Source: Bacillus renqingensis | Lineage (GTDB): Bacteria > Bacillota > Bacilli > Bacillales > Cytobacillaceae | Direction: 5' to 3' | Assembly (NCBI RefSeq): GCF_016464375.1 | Contig: NZ_JADDIU010000006.1 | Span: 62,001-126,000, forward strand | DNA: 64,000 bases | Shown here: positions 42,624 to 51,476 of the stretch, in pieces | Layout of the letters: every line of letters begins with the position of its first letter | How positions within the stretch are numbered: position 1 is the stretch's first letter | Notes under the pieces: generated by a model | What the model was told of the DNA's origin: nothing | Seen by the model: only the letters and a program-made list of their open reading frames with translations | Database searches by the model: none | Position numbers and translations under genes: made by a program

Positions 42624-43613
42624 ATGTTATTTATCGATAACAAGGGCATTACAGACCCAAGAATTAATTTGGCCATTGAGGAATATGCCTTAAAAAATTT
42701 AGATATAAATGAAACCTATTTTTTATTTTACATAAATCAACCATCCATCATTATTGGAAAAAATCAAAACACGGTGGAGGAAATTAATACGGAATATGTG
42801 GAGAAAAATGGGATTCATGTAGTCAGACGATTATCAGGCGGCGGGGCTGTCTATCATGATCTTGGTAATTTAAATTATAGTTTTATTACGAAAGATGATG
42901 GCGAGTCTTTTCATAACTTCCGTAAGTTTACCGAGCCGGTGATCGCCGCACTGCATAAATTGGGGGTAAATGCTGTTCTTAGCGGCCGCAACGATATTGA
43001 AGTAGAAGGAAGAAAAATTTCAGGAAACGCACAATTTTCTACGAAGGGCAGAATGTTTAGCCATGGGACACTCATGCTGGATTCAGAAATAGAAAATGTT
43101 GCTTCAGCGCTTAGGGTCAAAAAGGAAAAGATTGAATCAAAAGGAATTAAGTCCGTCCGCAGCCGGGTCGCCAATATTTCGGAATTTTTATCAGAAAAAA
43201 TTAGTATCGAAGAATTTCGTTCCTTTCTGCTGAAAAATATTTTTGAGGGGGAAAAGGAAATACCGGAATATGTGCTAACAGATAAAGATTGGCAGAAAAT
43301 TCATGAACTTTCAAAAGAAAGATATCAAAACTGGGACTGGAATTATGGCAAATCACCGAAATTCAATTTGCAGCATTCTCACCGCTTTCCTGTCGGCACA
43401 ATTGATGTCCGGCTGGAAGTGAATAAAGGAATCATCAATCATTGTAAAATTTATGGCGACTTTTTTGGCGTTGGCGATGTAAGTGAGCTTGAAACCAAGC
43501 TGAATGGGATTCGCTATGAAAAGAGTGTAATTGAACAGGCATTGGCTGATGTAAATATCGCTTATTATTTTGGAAATATAGCGAAAGAAGAATTTATACA
43601 CTTACTATATTAA
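42624..43613 (+). CDS. lplJ: Lipoate-protein ligase
   Basis: A 329-residue enzyme of the LplA/LplJ type that activates lipoate with ATP and attaches it to 2-oxoacid dehydrogenase and glycine-cleavage proteins. The lipoate-binding loop is RRLSGGGAVYHDLGNLNYSF near residue 72; NDIEVEGRKISGNAQ near 122 contains the conserved Lys. A C-terminal accessory domain is present (about 250-329). AGGGGGTATT precedes the start. It stands alone between two terminators. Confidence 0.94.
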   Translation: MLFIDNKGITDPRINLAIEEYALKNLDINETYFLFYINQPSIIIGKNQNTVEEINTEYVEKNGIHVVRRLSGGGAVYHDLGNLNYSFITKDDGESFHNFRKFTEPVIAALHKLGVNAVLSGRNDIEVEGRKISGNAQFSTKGRMFSHGTLMLDSEIENVASALRVKKEKIESKGIKSVRSRVANISEFLSEKISIEEFRSFLLKNIFEGEKEIPEYVLTDKDWQKIHELSKERYQNWDWNYGKSPKFNLQHSHRFPVGTIDVRLEVNKGIINHCKIYGDFFGVGDVSELETKLNGIRYEKSVIEQALADVNIAYYFGNIAKEEFIHLLY

Positions 43614-43628
43614 GGAACGGTTCTGATG

Positions 43629-43660
43629 AAAGCACCTGGAAAGAGATGAGGTGCTTTTTA
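43629..43660 (+). terminator. Terminator of lplJ
   Basis: AAAGCACCT with AGGTGCTTT, 11-base loop, then TTTA. Confidence 0.85.
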
Positions 43661-43680
43661 TTCATTTTCGGAATTTTTAC

Positions 43681-43709
43681 TTGAAGAGATAAGTTTCTTT
43701 CAATATAAT
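43681..43709 (+). promoter_or_regulatory. Predicted sigma-A promoter of lcfB
   Basis: TTGAAG, a 17-base spacer and a consensus TATAAT. Confidence 0.65.
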
Positions 43710-43735
43710 ATATTTAGAAAATTATTACTAAATAA

Positions 43736-43753
43736 TGAATGAGTATTCATTCA
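43736..43753. promoter_or_regulatory. FadR operator at lcfB
   Basis: TGAATGAGTATTCATTCA agrees with the B. subtilis FadR (YsiA) consensus TGAATGAMTANTCATTCA apart from the degenerate M position. It lies about 20 bases after the predicted start of transcription and just before the ribosome binding site. Confidence 0.8.
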
Positions 43754-43771
43754 TCAAAGGGGAGCGAGTTT

Positions 43772-45334
43772 ATGAATCTTTCATCACAGCTTCACGAGAC
43801 AGCAAAGGCTTCGGCTGAAAAGATTGCTTATTACTTTTTGGACAAGTCTTGTAGCTATGCTGAATTGGATGCGACTATCACAAAGTTTGCATCAGGACTT
43901 GAGAAACTGGGAGTTAAACAAGGGGATCATATTGCACTATTGTTAGGCAACTCACCGCATTTTGTGATTAGCTTATACGGGGCATTGCGGTTAGGGGCAA
44001 CCGTTATTCCTGTCAATCCCATTTACACACAGGATGAAATTGGCTATATCCTGAATAACGGTGACGTGAAAGTAGTGGTTGGGCTTGATCGGATGATTCC
44101 ACTAGTGGAAAAAGTTGATACACTTTTGCCAAAAGTGGAGCATTATATTATTTGTGAAACAGAACAAAAGGGCTGGGAGCAGTCGGGAGCAGAGACGCTT
44201 TCAGTATATTCAAAAATGAAATCGTTTACAGAAATAATTACTTCCGGGGATTTAAACTTCCAAGGACCAGAACTTCAGGATGATGACACCGCCTTAATTC
44301 TTTATACATCAGGTACAACAGGAAAACCGAAAGGTGCCATGCTGACGCATAAAAACTTGTATAGCAATGCTAAAGATATTGGTGATTACTTGAAAATGAA
44401 TCATAATGACCGAGTCATTACCACATTGCCAATGTTTCATGTGTTCTGTTTAACAGTCGCCTTAAATGCACCGCTGCTAAGCGGGGCAACCATATTAATT
44501 GTTCCTAAATTTAGTCCAAAGGAAATTTTTCGCCTTGCGAAACAGTATAAAGCTACTGTTTTTGCCGGGGTCCCAACGATGTATAATTTCCTTTACCAAT
44601 ATCCGGAGGGGAATGCAGATGATTTAAAAACATTGCGTTTATGTATTTCCGGAGGAGCGTCACTGCCGGTCGCATTATTAAAGAATTTCGAAGCCAAGTT
44701 TAATGTACTGGTTTCCGAAGGCTATGGCTTATCTGAGGCCTCACCGGTTACCTGTTTTAATCCGCTGGACCGGCCGAGGAAACCAGGTTCCATTGGAACA
44801 ACAATACTTCATGTAGAAAATAAAGTTGTCAATGAGCTAGGTGAAGAGGTTCCACCTGGTGTGGTGGGCGAACTAGTTGTTCGTGGTCCGAATGTGATGA
44901 AAGGTTATTATAAAATGCCGGAAGAAACGGCCGCGACCATTAAAGATGGCTGGCTGTTTACCGGTGACATGGCGAGAATGGATGAAGATGGCTATTTTTA
45001 TATTGTCGATCGCAAAAAGGATTTAATTCTGGTTGGCGGGTATAATGTATATCCGCGTGAAGTCGAAGAGGTCATTTATAATCATAAAGATGTTGTTGAA
45101 ACAGCCGTTATTGGTGTTCCGGATCCAAACCAAGGTGAGGCAGTCAGTGCCTATGTAGTTAGTAAAAATCCAGAATTGACCGTGGAACAGCTGTTAGAGT
45201 ACTGTCATGAACATTTAGCGAAATACAAGGTTCCTTCCTACATCGAATTTTTGGAAGAGCTTCCAAAGAATACGACTGGAAAAATTTTAAGACGTGCGTT
45301 AAAGAAACAAGTGATACATGCAGCTGGACACTAA
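43772..45334 (+). CDS. lcfB: Long-chain fatty-acid-CoA ligase
   Basis: A 520-residue ANL-superfamily acyl-CoA synthetase. The nucleotide loop [18 protein letters not shown] begins near residue 178, [10 protein letters not shown] near 317, and the A8 segment [20 protein letters not shown] near 395 is followed by [14 protein letters not shown] and the C-terminal [10 protein letters not shown] Lys motif. It starts at 43772 after AAAGGGGAG. A FadR operator in the leader predicts induction by long-chain acyl-CoA. It corresponds to B. subtilis yhfL/lcfB in this neighbourhood, and a clear terminator follows. Confidence 0.94.
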   Translation: MNLSSQLHETAKASAEKIAYYFLDKSCSYAELDATITKFASGLEKLGVKQGDHIALLLGNSPHFVISLYGALRLGATVIPVNPIYTQDEIGYILNNGDVKVVVGLDRMIPLVEKVDTLLPKVEHYIICETEQKGWEQSGAETLSVYSKMKSFTEIITSGDLNFQGPELQDDDTALILYTSGTTGKPKGAMLTHKNLYSNAKDIGDYLKMNHNDRVITTLPMFHVFCLTVALNAPLLSGATILIVPKFSPKEIFRLAKQYKATVFAGVPTMYNFLYQYPEGNADDLKTLRLCISGGASLPVALLKNFEAKFNVLVSEGYGLSEASPVTCFNPLDRPRKPGSIGTTILHVENKVVNELGEEVPPGVVGELVVRGPNVMKGYYKMPEETAATIKDGWLFTGDMARMDEDGYFYIVDRKKDLILVGGYNVYPREVEEVIYNHKDVVETAVIGVPDPNQGEAVSAYVVSKNPELTVEQLLEYCHEHLAKYKVPSYIEFLEELPKNTTGKILRRALKKQVIHAAGH

Positions 45335-45351
45335 ATTTCTTTCCTAAAGAT

Positions 45352-45376
45352 GGCAGGCATTTCGCCTGCCTTTTTT
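45352..45376 (+). terminator. Terminator of lcfB
   Basis: GGCAGGC with GCCTGCC, loop ATTTC, then six T. Confidence 0.93.
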
Positions 45377-45439
45377 AAATGTATAAATGAAGTTTGGATG
45401 GAGAAGTAAATAGGTAATCGTTATTAAGATCTGGTGCTA

Positions 45440-45880
45440 TGTTTAAAGTGCGCCTGCGGGAGAAAAACCGAGAGCGGAACGCACTTAGGGAGGTCCCAAG
45501 TGCGCCTGCGGAAGAAAAACTGAGAGCGAGGCGCACTTAGGGAGGTCCCAAGTGCGCGTGCGGAAGAAAAACCAAGAGCGGGACGCACTTAGGGAGGTCC
45601 CAAGTGCGCCTGCGGAAGAAAAACCGAGAGTGGAACGCACTTAGGGAGGTCCCAAGTGCGCCTGCGGAAGAAAAAACGAGAGCGGAACGCACTTAGGGAG
45701 GTCCCAAGTGCGCCTGCGGAAGAAAAAACGAGAGCGGAACGCACTTAGGGAGGTCCCAAGTGCGCGTGCGGAAGAAAAACCGAGAGCGGAACGCACTTAG
45801 GGAGGTCCCAAGTGCGCCTGCGGAAGAAAAACCGAGAGCCGCGCGCACTTAAAGAGGATCAAGTGTGCATAAGTGAAAAA
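45440..45880. repeat. Tandem array 2, 52-bp unit, about 8 copies
   Basis: The landmark GTGCGCCTGCGG recurs at 45448, 45500, 45552, 45604, 45656, 45708, 45760 and 45812, always 52 bases apart. The unit skeleton is GTGCGCCTGCGGAAGAAAAA, CCGAGAGCGGAA, CGCACTTAGGGAGGTCCCAA. It has the same period and layout as array 1 (100-1255) but a different base composition at many positions. The last unit is degenerate. It fills the lcfB-azlC gap. Confidence 0.95.
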
Positions 45881-45975
45881 ATTCCTCCAAACATGCATAT
45901 GCCTATGTATATTTTTATTCCCCCATTTCTGAAAATTTGATAAAATTAGGTTGCAAAAAAAAGGGGGCAATAAAG

Positions 45976-46707
45976 TTGGCGGATTTAGTGTTGGAAAATC
46001 ACTCTTCTCAATTTAGAAAAGGACTTCAGGCAGGGGTTAGCATCGGGATTGGTTATTTTCCGATTGCCCTGACTTTTGGCCTTCTTGCGAAAACTTCGGG
46101 ACTATCCATCACGGAAACCGTCTTAATGAGCATGATTGTATTTGCCGGCGCATCCCAATATATATCACTAAGCCTGATTGCCTACGGAACAGGTGTCTTT
46201 GAAATTATTCTAACGACCTTCATTGTTAATATTAGGCATTTTTTAATGGGGGCCACATTAAATGAAAAGTCAGATCATGACCAGCTGATTCACAAGATTA
46301 TCTACTCCTTTGGGATAACAGACGAGACATTTTCGGTTGCAGCGACGAAGGAGGGCCAAGTTACTTCAGGCTATATGTTCGGCTTAATTTCGATCGCCTA
46401 CTCCAGCTGGGTTGTTTTTTCAGGGATAGGTCATTTAATTGGGGCCAGCCTGCCGCAAACGTTGCAGGAAAGCATGGGTGTGGCTTTATATGCGATGTTC
46501 ATCGGCCTTTTAGTTCCATCGATGAAAACGAGTGTGAAAGTAGTCTTTCTTGCCGTACTCGGTGCTGTATTTAACACCATTTTGACTATTAACGATATTA
46601 TGGCTCAGGGCTGGGCTATTGTAACGGCCACACTTCTATCTAGTATTATCATTGAAATCGTTGAAGTATTCAAAACACGTTATAGGGGTGTAGGGCATGA
46701 AGAGTGA
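45976..46707 (+). CDS. azlC: Branched-chain amino acid exporter, large subunit AzlC
   Basis: A 243-residue polytopic membrane protein of the AzlC family. Hydrophobic segments include GVSIGIGYFPIALTFGLLAK near residue 19, then several more to the C-terminus. With AzlD it exports branched-chain amino acids or their analogues (azaleucine resistance). The start is a TTG at 45976 with AAAGGGGG 8 bases upstream. The end overlaps the start of azlD by 11 bases, so the two are coupled. Confidence 0.9.
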   Translation: MADLVLENHSSQFRKGLQAGVSIGIGYFPIALTFGLLAKTSGLSITETVLMSMIVFAGASQYISLSLIAYGTGVFEIILTTFIVNIRHFLMGATLNEKSDHDQLIHKIIYSFGITDETFSVAATKEGQVTSGYMFGLISIAYSSWVVFSGIGHLIGASLPQTLQESMGVALYAMFIGLLVPSMKTSVKVVFLAVLGAVFNTILTINDIMAQGWAIVTATLLSSIIIEIVEVFKTRYRGVGHEE

Positions 46708-47005
46708 AATTATTTGGATGATTATTGGTATGGGCTTGGTGACATATATCCCGCGGATGCTGCCATTTCTCCTGTTTCAAGGAAAAGAGCTGCCGCCATT
46801 TCTTCAGGGAGTATTAAAAAACGTTCCGTATGCCACACTGGGGGCGCTTATATTTCCGGCAATCTTCTTCATCCAAAAGGATGATATCTGGTATGGAGTT
46901 TTAGGCGCATGCGCTGCATTTCTTGTTTCATTTTTAGGCGCAAATGTTATAGTTGTCGTTCTTAGTTCGATTGTCGTATTAACGGTATATTCCTACCTCA
47001 TGTAA
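46697..47005 (+). CDS. azlD: Branched-chain amino acid exporter, small subunit AzlD
   Basis: A 102-residue membrane protein with four hydrophobic segments (IIWMIIGMGLVTYIPRMLPF at the N-terminus, ATLGALIFPAIFFI near 49). It matches the AzlD family in length, and follows azlC with an 11-base overlap. A terminator with a T-run begins at its stop codon. Confidence 0.9.
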   Translation: MKSEIIWMIIGMGLVTYIPRMLPFLLFQGKELPPFLQGVLKNVPYATLGALIFPAIFFIQKDDIWYGVLGACAAFLVSFLGANVIVVVLSSIVVLTVYSYLM

Positions 47006-47034
47006 GCCAGTTATCTTCACTGGCTATTTTTTAT
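47005..47034 (+). terminator. Terminator of azlCD
   Basis: AGCCAGT with ACTGGCT, 7-base loop, then ATTTTTT. Confidence 0.9.
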
Positions 47035-47099
47035 GTTCTAATTCTCTATTTTTTAACTAAACTAAGAATAAAGGGTTGTACAAGAGGGGGGATAAAATC

Positions 47100-48374
47100 A
47101 TGGCGCGAAAAATGGGAGTCTATGCAGTATTGGCATATGTCCTATACGGACTGTTTTTTTATTGGTATTTGTTTTACTTTGCAAACCCGAAACTACCATT
47201 TGAATATCAAGGAACAAAAGCCGATCCAACCACTTTTTTAAATGGCCGGGAGCTCATGTTGAGTGAAGAGTATTCAAAAATTAAAAACCTGCTGTTTTTC
47301 CTAAGCACGCCTTTCGAATGGCTTTTCTATTTTTTAATTTTATTATTCGGTTTCTCAAAGGTTTTTAAACGGTGGGCAGAAAATTCGGTGAAATACAAAT
47401 TTCTTCATACTGCCATTTACCTTTTCTGGTTATCCATTTTTGCCTTTATTGCCACATTTCCATTGAGCTATATCAGTTATTCTTTGTCAAGAACGTATCA
47501 CATTTCAACACAAAGTTTTCCTGCATGGATGAAGGATGAGCTGATTGATTTTTGGATCAATTTCGGGACATGGCTTATTATTGTACCGGTATTATACTGG
47601 CTGATGAAGAAGAGCCAAAAGCGCTGGTGGCTGTATGGATGGCTTCTATCTGTCCCATTTACGTTATTTATGATGTTTCTTCAGCCTGTTGTCATTGATC
47701 CGTTATACAATGATTTTTACCCACTTAAGGACAAAGAATTAGAAACAAAAATATTGGCGCTCGCAGACAAGGCGGAGATTCCCGCCAAACATGTATTTGA
47801 AGTCGATATGGCGGAAAAAACGAACGCAATGAATGCCTATGTAACGGGAATTGGTTCCAATGCCAGAATTGTTCTTTGGGATACCACCTTAAACAGACTG
47901 ACAGATGAGCAAATTTTATTTATCATGGCTCATGAAATGGGCCATTATGTGGAAAAACATATTTATTGGGGGATTGGTGGCTATCTCTTGCTTTCACTGC
48001 TTGGCTTGTATGTAACGTATAGGTTGATGAATTGGGCAGTGGGTTGTTATGGAAAGGAATTAAAAATTAATGATGTAAGAGATATACGATCGCTTCCATT
48101 ATTTTTAATGATTCTATCCATGCTGATGTTTGCGGCAAGCCCATTCACGAATCTCGCATCCCGTTATCAGGAATCAAGGGCGGATCATTATGCGATTGAG
48201 ATGACAAAAAATCCCGAGGCTGCGATTACCTCATTTCAAGAATTAACTCGTTCGGGATTAAGTGAAGTGAACCCGCCGTTTTTGGTGAAAATTTTCCGTT
48301 ATACACATCCATCTATGCTTGACCGTATATCTAAACTTGAGGAATATGAAATAAAACAGCGGAATGAGGAGTAA
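47100..48374 (+). CDS. yhfN: M48-family zinc metalloprotease YhfN
   Basis: A 424-residue integral membrane peptidase of the Ste24/CAAX prenyl protease 1 type. The HExxH motif reads MAHEMGHYVEKH near residue 276, and the third ligand lies in SRYQESRADHYAIEM near 350. Several N-terminal membrane segments precede the catalytic domain. AGAGGGGGG is 8 bases before ATG 47100. In B. subtilis yhfN lies close to lcfB in the same region. Likely role is membrane-protein quality control. Confidence 0.92.
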   Translation: MARKMGVYAVLAYVLYGLFFYWYLFYFANPKLPFEYQGTKADPTTFLNGRELMLSEEYSKIKNLLFFLSTPFEWLFYFLILLFGFSKVFKRWAENSVKYKFLHTAIYLFWLSIFAFIATFPLSYISYSLSRTYHISTQSFPAWMKDELIDFWINFGTWLIIVPVLYWLMKKSQKRWWLYGWLLSVPFTLFMMFLQPVVIDPLYNDFYPLKDKELETKILALADKAEIPAKHVFEVDMAEKTNAMNAYVTGIGSNARIVLWDTTLNRLTDEQILFIMAHEMGHYVEKHIYWGIGGYLLLSLLGLYVTYRLMNWAVGCYGKELKINDVRDIRSLPLFLMILSMLMFAASPFTNLASRYQESRADHYAIEMTKNPEAAITSFQELTRSGLSEVNPPFLVKIFRYTHPSMLDRISKLEEYEIKQRNEE

Positions 48375-48382
48375 CATGAGAA

Positions 48383-48413
48383 AAAGGCTGAAGACAAATT
48401 GTCCTCAGCCTTT
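48383..48413 (+). terminator. Terminator of yhfN
   Basis: AAAGGCTGA with TCAGCCTTT and a 13-base loop. Confidence 0.75.
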
Positions 48414-48435
48414 CATCCTGCGTTTTACCTATAAT

Positions 48436-48614
48436 ATCAGAGTTTATCTATTTTCGACTTTGAGAATTGTCCAGCTCCTATCGCCTAGCAGCCTTCAGGG
48501 TCTTCTCCTTACGATAAGTCAACATCGATTCACTTGTTCATCGTGTTTCCTTTATCTCAGTCGAAGCCCCCCTTAGTTTGTACGGAGATGACCAGGGCGC
48601 TTGCATTTTTCTTA
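48436..48614 (-). repeat. Dispersed repeat, diverged copy
   Basis: Outer end ATCAGAGTTTATCTATTTTC then TTTGAGAATTGTCCAGCTCC; other end AGGGCGCTTGCATTTTTCTT. The internal part is diverged and shorter. It sits directly next to another copy in the same orientation. Confidence 0.85.
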
Positions 48615-48617
48615 TAG

Positions 48618-48860
48618 ATCAGAATTTATATCACTTGGCTTTGAGAATTGTCCAGCTCCAGCGCCCTAGCGGCTAGTGTCCTTCGCTCTCCGCCCTACGA
48701 TAAGTCAACATCGGAACGCTAGAGCTCACCATGTTTCCTTTATCTCAGTTGGAGCGCTCCACAAGGAAGGCTTCGACAGCATCAGCATCGCACGAAGGAA
48801 AAGCGATAGCTTTTTCGAGGAGGCCATACGCCGCTGACTAGGGCGCTTGCGCTTTTCTTA
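48618..48860 (-). repeat. Dispersed repeat, full-length reference copy
   Basis: A 243-bp copy from ATCAGAATTTATATCACTTG to AGGGCGCTTGCGCTTTTCTT, with all sub-motifs: AGCTCCAGCGCCCTAGCGGC, ACGATAAGTCAACATCGG, TTGGAGCGCTCCA, AGGAAAAGCGATAGCTTTTT, CGAGGAGGCCATACGCCGCT. The two ends can pair (AGCGCCCTAGCGGC with GCCGCT...AGGGCGCT). Confidence 0.95.
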
Positions 48861-48863
48861 GTT

Positions 48864-49100
48864 TCAGTTTCCAAATCGTTTGTTTATTTCTTGAAGCTGT
48901 CCGGTCAATCGCAGAAATGTTTTTTTGTCTCGGTGGTCAATGGCTTTGTCAATCTTCTGTAATAATTTTCCCTTTTCAACTGTCAGCTGAATTTCTGATA
49001 GAAGCATATCGATGTAAAGGTCTTGAACGAAGTTCCCTTTTTTCTGGTTGCGTTTTATAGCAGCAATTTTCATTAATTCGCCATAGGACTTTTCTTTCAT
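48864..49100 (-). CDS. yhzC: IDEAL-domain protein
   Basis: A 78-residue protein. The C-terminal half (YIDMLLSEIQLTVEKGKLLQ then KIDKAIDHRDKKTFLRLTGQ) is the ~37-residue IDEAL domain found in short Bacillaceae proteins such as the MecA-interacting or RNA/regulatory small proteins. It starts at 49100 after AGGGG. Divergently placed upstream of comK, as yhzC is in B. subtilis; the symbol rests mainly on that context. Function unknown. A full dispersed repeat follows a few bases after its stop. Confidence 0.78.
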   Translation of the reverse strand: MKEKSYGELMKIAAIKRNQKKGNFVQDLYIDMLLSEIQLTVEKGKLLQKIDKAIDHRDKKTFLRLTGQLQEINKRFGN

Positions 49101-49298
49101 GAAAATCACCCCTAATGCTTTTTTTTATTATATGGAGTTTTTGAAATATTATCATTAATATTTAAAATTTTCTAAAAACAGATGATTTAAGGAAGATTTT
49201 GTGAATAATTTCGTAACAATTTAGAAATTAGAGAAAGGAAACAGATAAAAGTGGTAAGATGTGGTGGATAAAATTATTTTAAAAAGGAGTTGAGTAGT

Positions 49299-49868
49299 TT
49301 GAAACAGATGGAGGATTATGAAATCAATTCATGTACGATGTTTTTATTACCGGTTGAGTATGGCAGTAAAATATATTCTAAGGTTGTAGAACCCGAGGAT
49401 GAGTACCTAACACCGTTTAAACCGCTTGATCTTGTAAAAAAAAGCTGTAACTATTTTGGAGTCAGCTATGAAAGCAGGAAAAAAGGGACGAGTCTATTAA
49501 TTGGTTATAAACGAAAAATTCCAATTGTGATTGAGCCCGCCAATCATCTTTTCTTTTTTCCAACTACATCACCGAACCGCCCTGAATGTATTTGGATTGC
49601 CCATGAGCATGTTGAGAATTATCGCCGGGGCGAATTACAACAAACTCTCATTACCTTTCAGAATAAACAATCGTATCTTTTCCCTGTTTCATTTGGAACA
49701 ATTGAAACACAAATGTTGCGGACCGCTTTATTAAAAACAAAGCTGCTACAAAGAATTGAAAGTAATCAGAGAAAGTCATTTTATTTACTGCATGGTCCAA
49801 AATCATCAAAGGCCTCTGAGAGTGTTCGTGTCTATGGTGACGATATCTTTTTAAAGGATCGGAAATAG
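49299..49868 (+). CDS. comK: Competence transcription factor ComK
   Basis: A 189-residue master regulator of DNA-uptake competence. Family segments visible are YEINSCTMFLLPVEYGSKIY near residue 6, GTSLLIGYKRKIPIVIEP near 66, FFFPTTSPNRPECIWIAHEH near 87 and FPVSFGTIETQMLRTALLKT near 129. It binds paired AT-rich K-boxes as a tetramer. I chose the TTG at 49299 (MKQMEDYEIN) with AAAAAGGAG 10 bases upstream. The C-terminus is basic and complete. Its presence suggests the strain can encode competence, though uptake genes lie outside the window. Confidence 0.93.
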   Translation: MKQMEDYEINSCTMFLLPVEYGSKIYSKVVEPEDEYLTPFKPLDLVKKSCNYFGVSYESRKKGTSLLIGYKRKIPIVIEPANHLFFFPTTSPNRPECIWIAHEHVENYRRGELQQTLITFQNKQSYLFPVSFGTIETQMLRTALLKTKLLQRIESNQRKSFYLLHGPKSSKASESVRVYGDDIFLKDRK

Positions 49869-49879
49869 AAGTTTATTAC

Positions 49880-50245
49880 TTACTGGGACAGATGTTTTTT
49901 CAGAAAATAGGTTTCCATTAGCTCTTGGACCTTATTGCGAATCCTTGGATTAAAGTAATTATGGTTTTCTTCATAACCTTTATACATAAACATATACATC
50001 GTAAAGGCATCGTCCCGTTTAGTTTCCATCACTTGCAGCTTGTTCTTTCTCATGTACTGTTTTGCCTCAGTTAATTCCCTCTGAACACCTTTCATCGTTT
50101 CTTCAATTAATTCTAAATAAGGCTTCTTCAACTTAAAGGGACTATTCTGGATGATGGATAAATCCCGATTTAAAATCGTTAATACCATTGGCAGATAAAT
50201 CGCCTTCTCCATTATATCGCGGTCATGTTCTGGAATTCGCGTCAT
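49880..50245 (-). CDS. yhjD: YhjD-like protein
   Basis: A 121-residue soluble, helical protein: MTRIPEHDRDIMEKAIYLPM at the start, FKLKKPYLELIEETMKGVQR near 36. It contains many Met, Tyr and Lys. GAGGTGCG is 7 bases before ATG 50245; the upstream in-frame extension lacks similarity. I link it to B. subtilis YhjD by length, sequence character and position near comK and yhjE; no function is known. It is convergent with comK with 11 bases between stops. Confidence 0.7.
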   Translation of the reverse strand: MTRIPEHDRDIMEKAIYLPMVLTILNRDLSIIQNSPFKLKKPYLELIEETMKGVQRELTEAKQYMRKNKLQVMETKRDDAFTMYMFMYKGYEENHNYFNPRIRNKVQELMETYFLKKHLSQ

Positions 50246-50489
50246 GATATTTCGCACCTCACAATACGAACTAATGTTCCTCTTTATTATACAAAATAGA
50301 AACGCGAAAAGCAATAATCTTTTCCTGGTTAAGCGTTGTTCTTGCCAAATCCATTTATTTCATGAGAAAGTTTCTATAAATATAACGCTATTGAATAGGG
50401 GAAAATAAATAAAAAAAGAAACCTTGTTAATCAAAATATAGTCAAATATATAGTAAAATAAAATACATAGGACGAAAAAGGTGATACAG

Positions 50490-51425
50490 ATGCGGTCAGA
50501 TAGACATCAGAGAAAGAAAAAAAGGCGATGGACGTCCATTTTGCTTGTGTTTTTACTGTTAATTGGTGCTGGAATCGGATATTCTTATTTTCAATATAAG
50601 CTGGGTGTAAATCAATCATTAAAGAAAATGGATAGAGACCAGTCAAAGGAGATTTATTCCTTTAAGGGTCAAAAGGATCAATATGGAGATACAAATATCC
50701 TCCTGCTCGGCAGTGATGCCCGGGGGAAAGAAAAGTCCCGGTCGGATACCATAATGATTGCCCATTTTAACGAAGACAAAGGAACATTGAAACTGACTTC
50801 CATCATGAGAGATTGTTATGTGGAAATTCCCGGATATGGTAAACACAAAATTAATTCCGCTTTCGCCAGGGGGGGCCCGGAACTGGTAAGACAAACGATT
50901 AAACAGAACTTTGATATTGATCTTCAGTACTATGCAATTGTCGATTTCCAAGGGTTTGAACAATTAGTTGATGAAGCCTTTCCAGATGGTGTGAAAATTA
51001 ACGTAGAGAAAAAGATGAAAAAAAATATTGGGGTTACATTAGAGCCTGGTTTACAAAAATTAAATGGGAAACAGCTGCTTGGCTATGTCCGTTACCGCCA
51101 TGATGCAGTCGGTGATTTTGGAAGGGTAGAACGCCAGCAAAAGACGGTGAAGGCCATGAAAGATCAATTAAGCGGCTTCCAAACGATCGCCAAGTTGCCA
51201 AAGTTGGTTGGCGTGGTTACCCCTTATGTCAATACAAATATGAAAACTTCGGACATCTTGTTTATGGCGAAAGACTTCCTTTCTGAAAAAAAGGGAACGG
51301 TGGATACACTAAGGATTCCGATTAAAAATAGTTTTACTGAACCGCGAGTAGCAGGCGAGGGTCTCGTCTTAGATATTAATGTCGAAAAAAATAAACAGGC
51401 CCTTCAACAATTTATTACAAAATAA
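50490..51425 (+). CDS. LytR-CpsA-Psr family cell-wall polymer transferase
   Basis: A 311-residue LCP protein: a basic cytoplasmic N-terminus, one membrane segment (WTSILLVFLLLIGAGIGYSY near residue 14) and an extracellular LCP domain. Motifs are NILLLGSDARGKEKSRSDTI near 65, TSIMRDCYVEIPGYGKHKIN near 95, and RYRHDAVGDFGRVERQQ near 203, with the polyphosphate-lipid-binding Arg/Asp set. LCP enzymes attach teichoic acids or other glycopolymers to peptidoglycan. AAGGTG lies 7 bases upstream of ATG 50490. It precedes yhjE by about 50 bases. Confidence 0.92.
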   Translation: MRSDRHQRKKKRRWTSILLVFLLLIGAGIGYSYFQYKLGVNQSLKKMDRDQSKEIYSFKGQKDQYGDTNILLLGSDARGKEKSRSDTIMIAHFNEDKGTLKLTSIMRDCYVEIPGYGKHKINSAFARGGPELVRQTIKQNFDIDLQYYAIVDFQGFEQLVDEAFPDGVKINVEKKMKKNIGVTLEPGLQKLNGKQLLGYVRYRHDAVGDFGRVERQQKTVKAMKDQLSGFQTIAKLPKLVGVVTPYVNTNMKTSDILFMAKDFLSEKKGTVDTLRIPIKNSFTEPRVAGEGLVLDINVEKNKQALQQFITK

Positions 51426-51476
51426 TCACAGAGCTAGTCTGTAAAATAGAATGAAAAAGAAATAAGGAGAAAACGG

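Noticed and set aside
48364-48576. 70-aa protein after yhfN
   Set aside because: It reads through the yhfN terminator into a dispersed repeat.
48436-48860. Insertion sequence
   Set aside because: No transposase frame, no clear target duplications; better described as a dispersed noncoding element.
49101-49298. Paired K-boxes for ComK autoregulation
   Set aside because: AT-rich sequence is present but I could not find clean AAAA-N5-TTTT pairs at a valid spacing.
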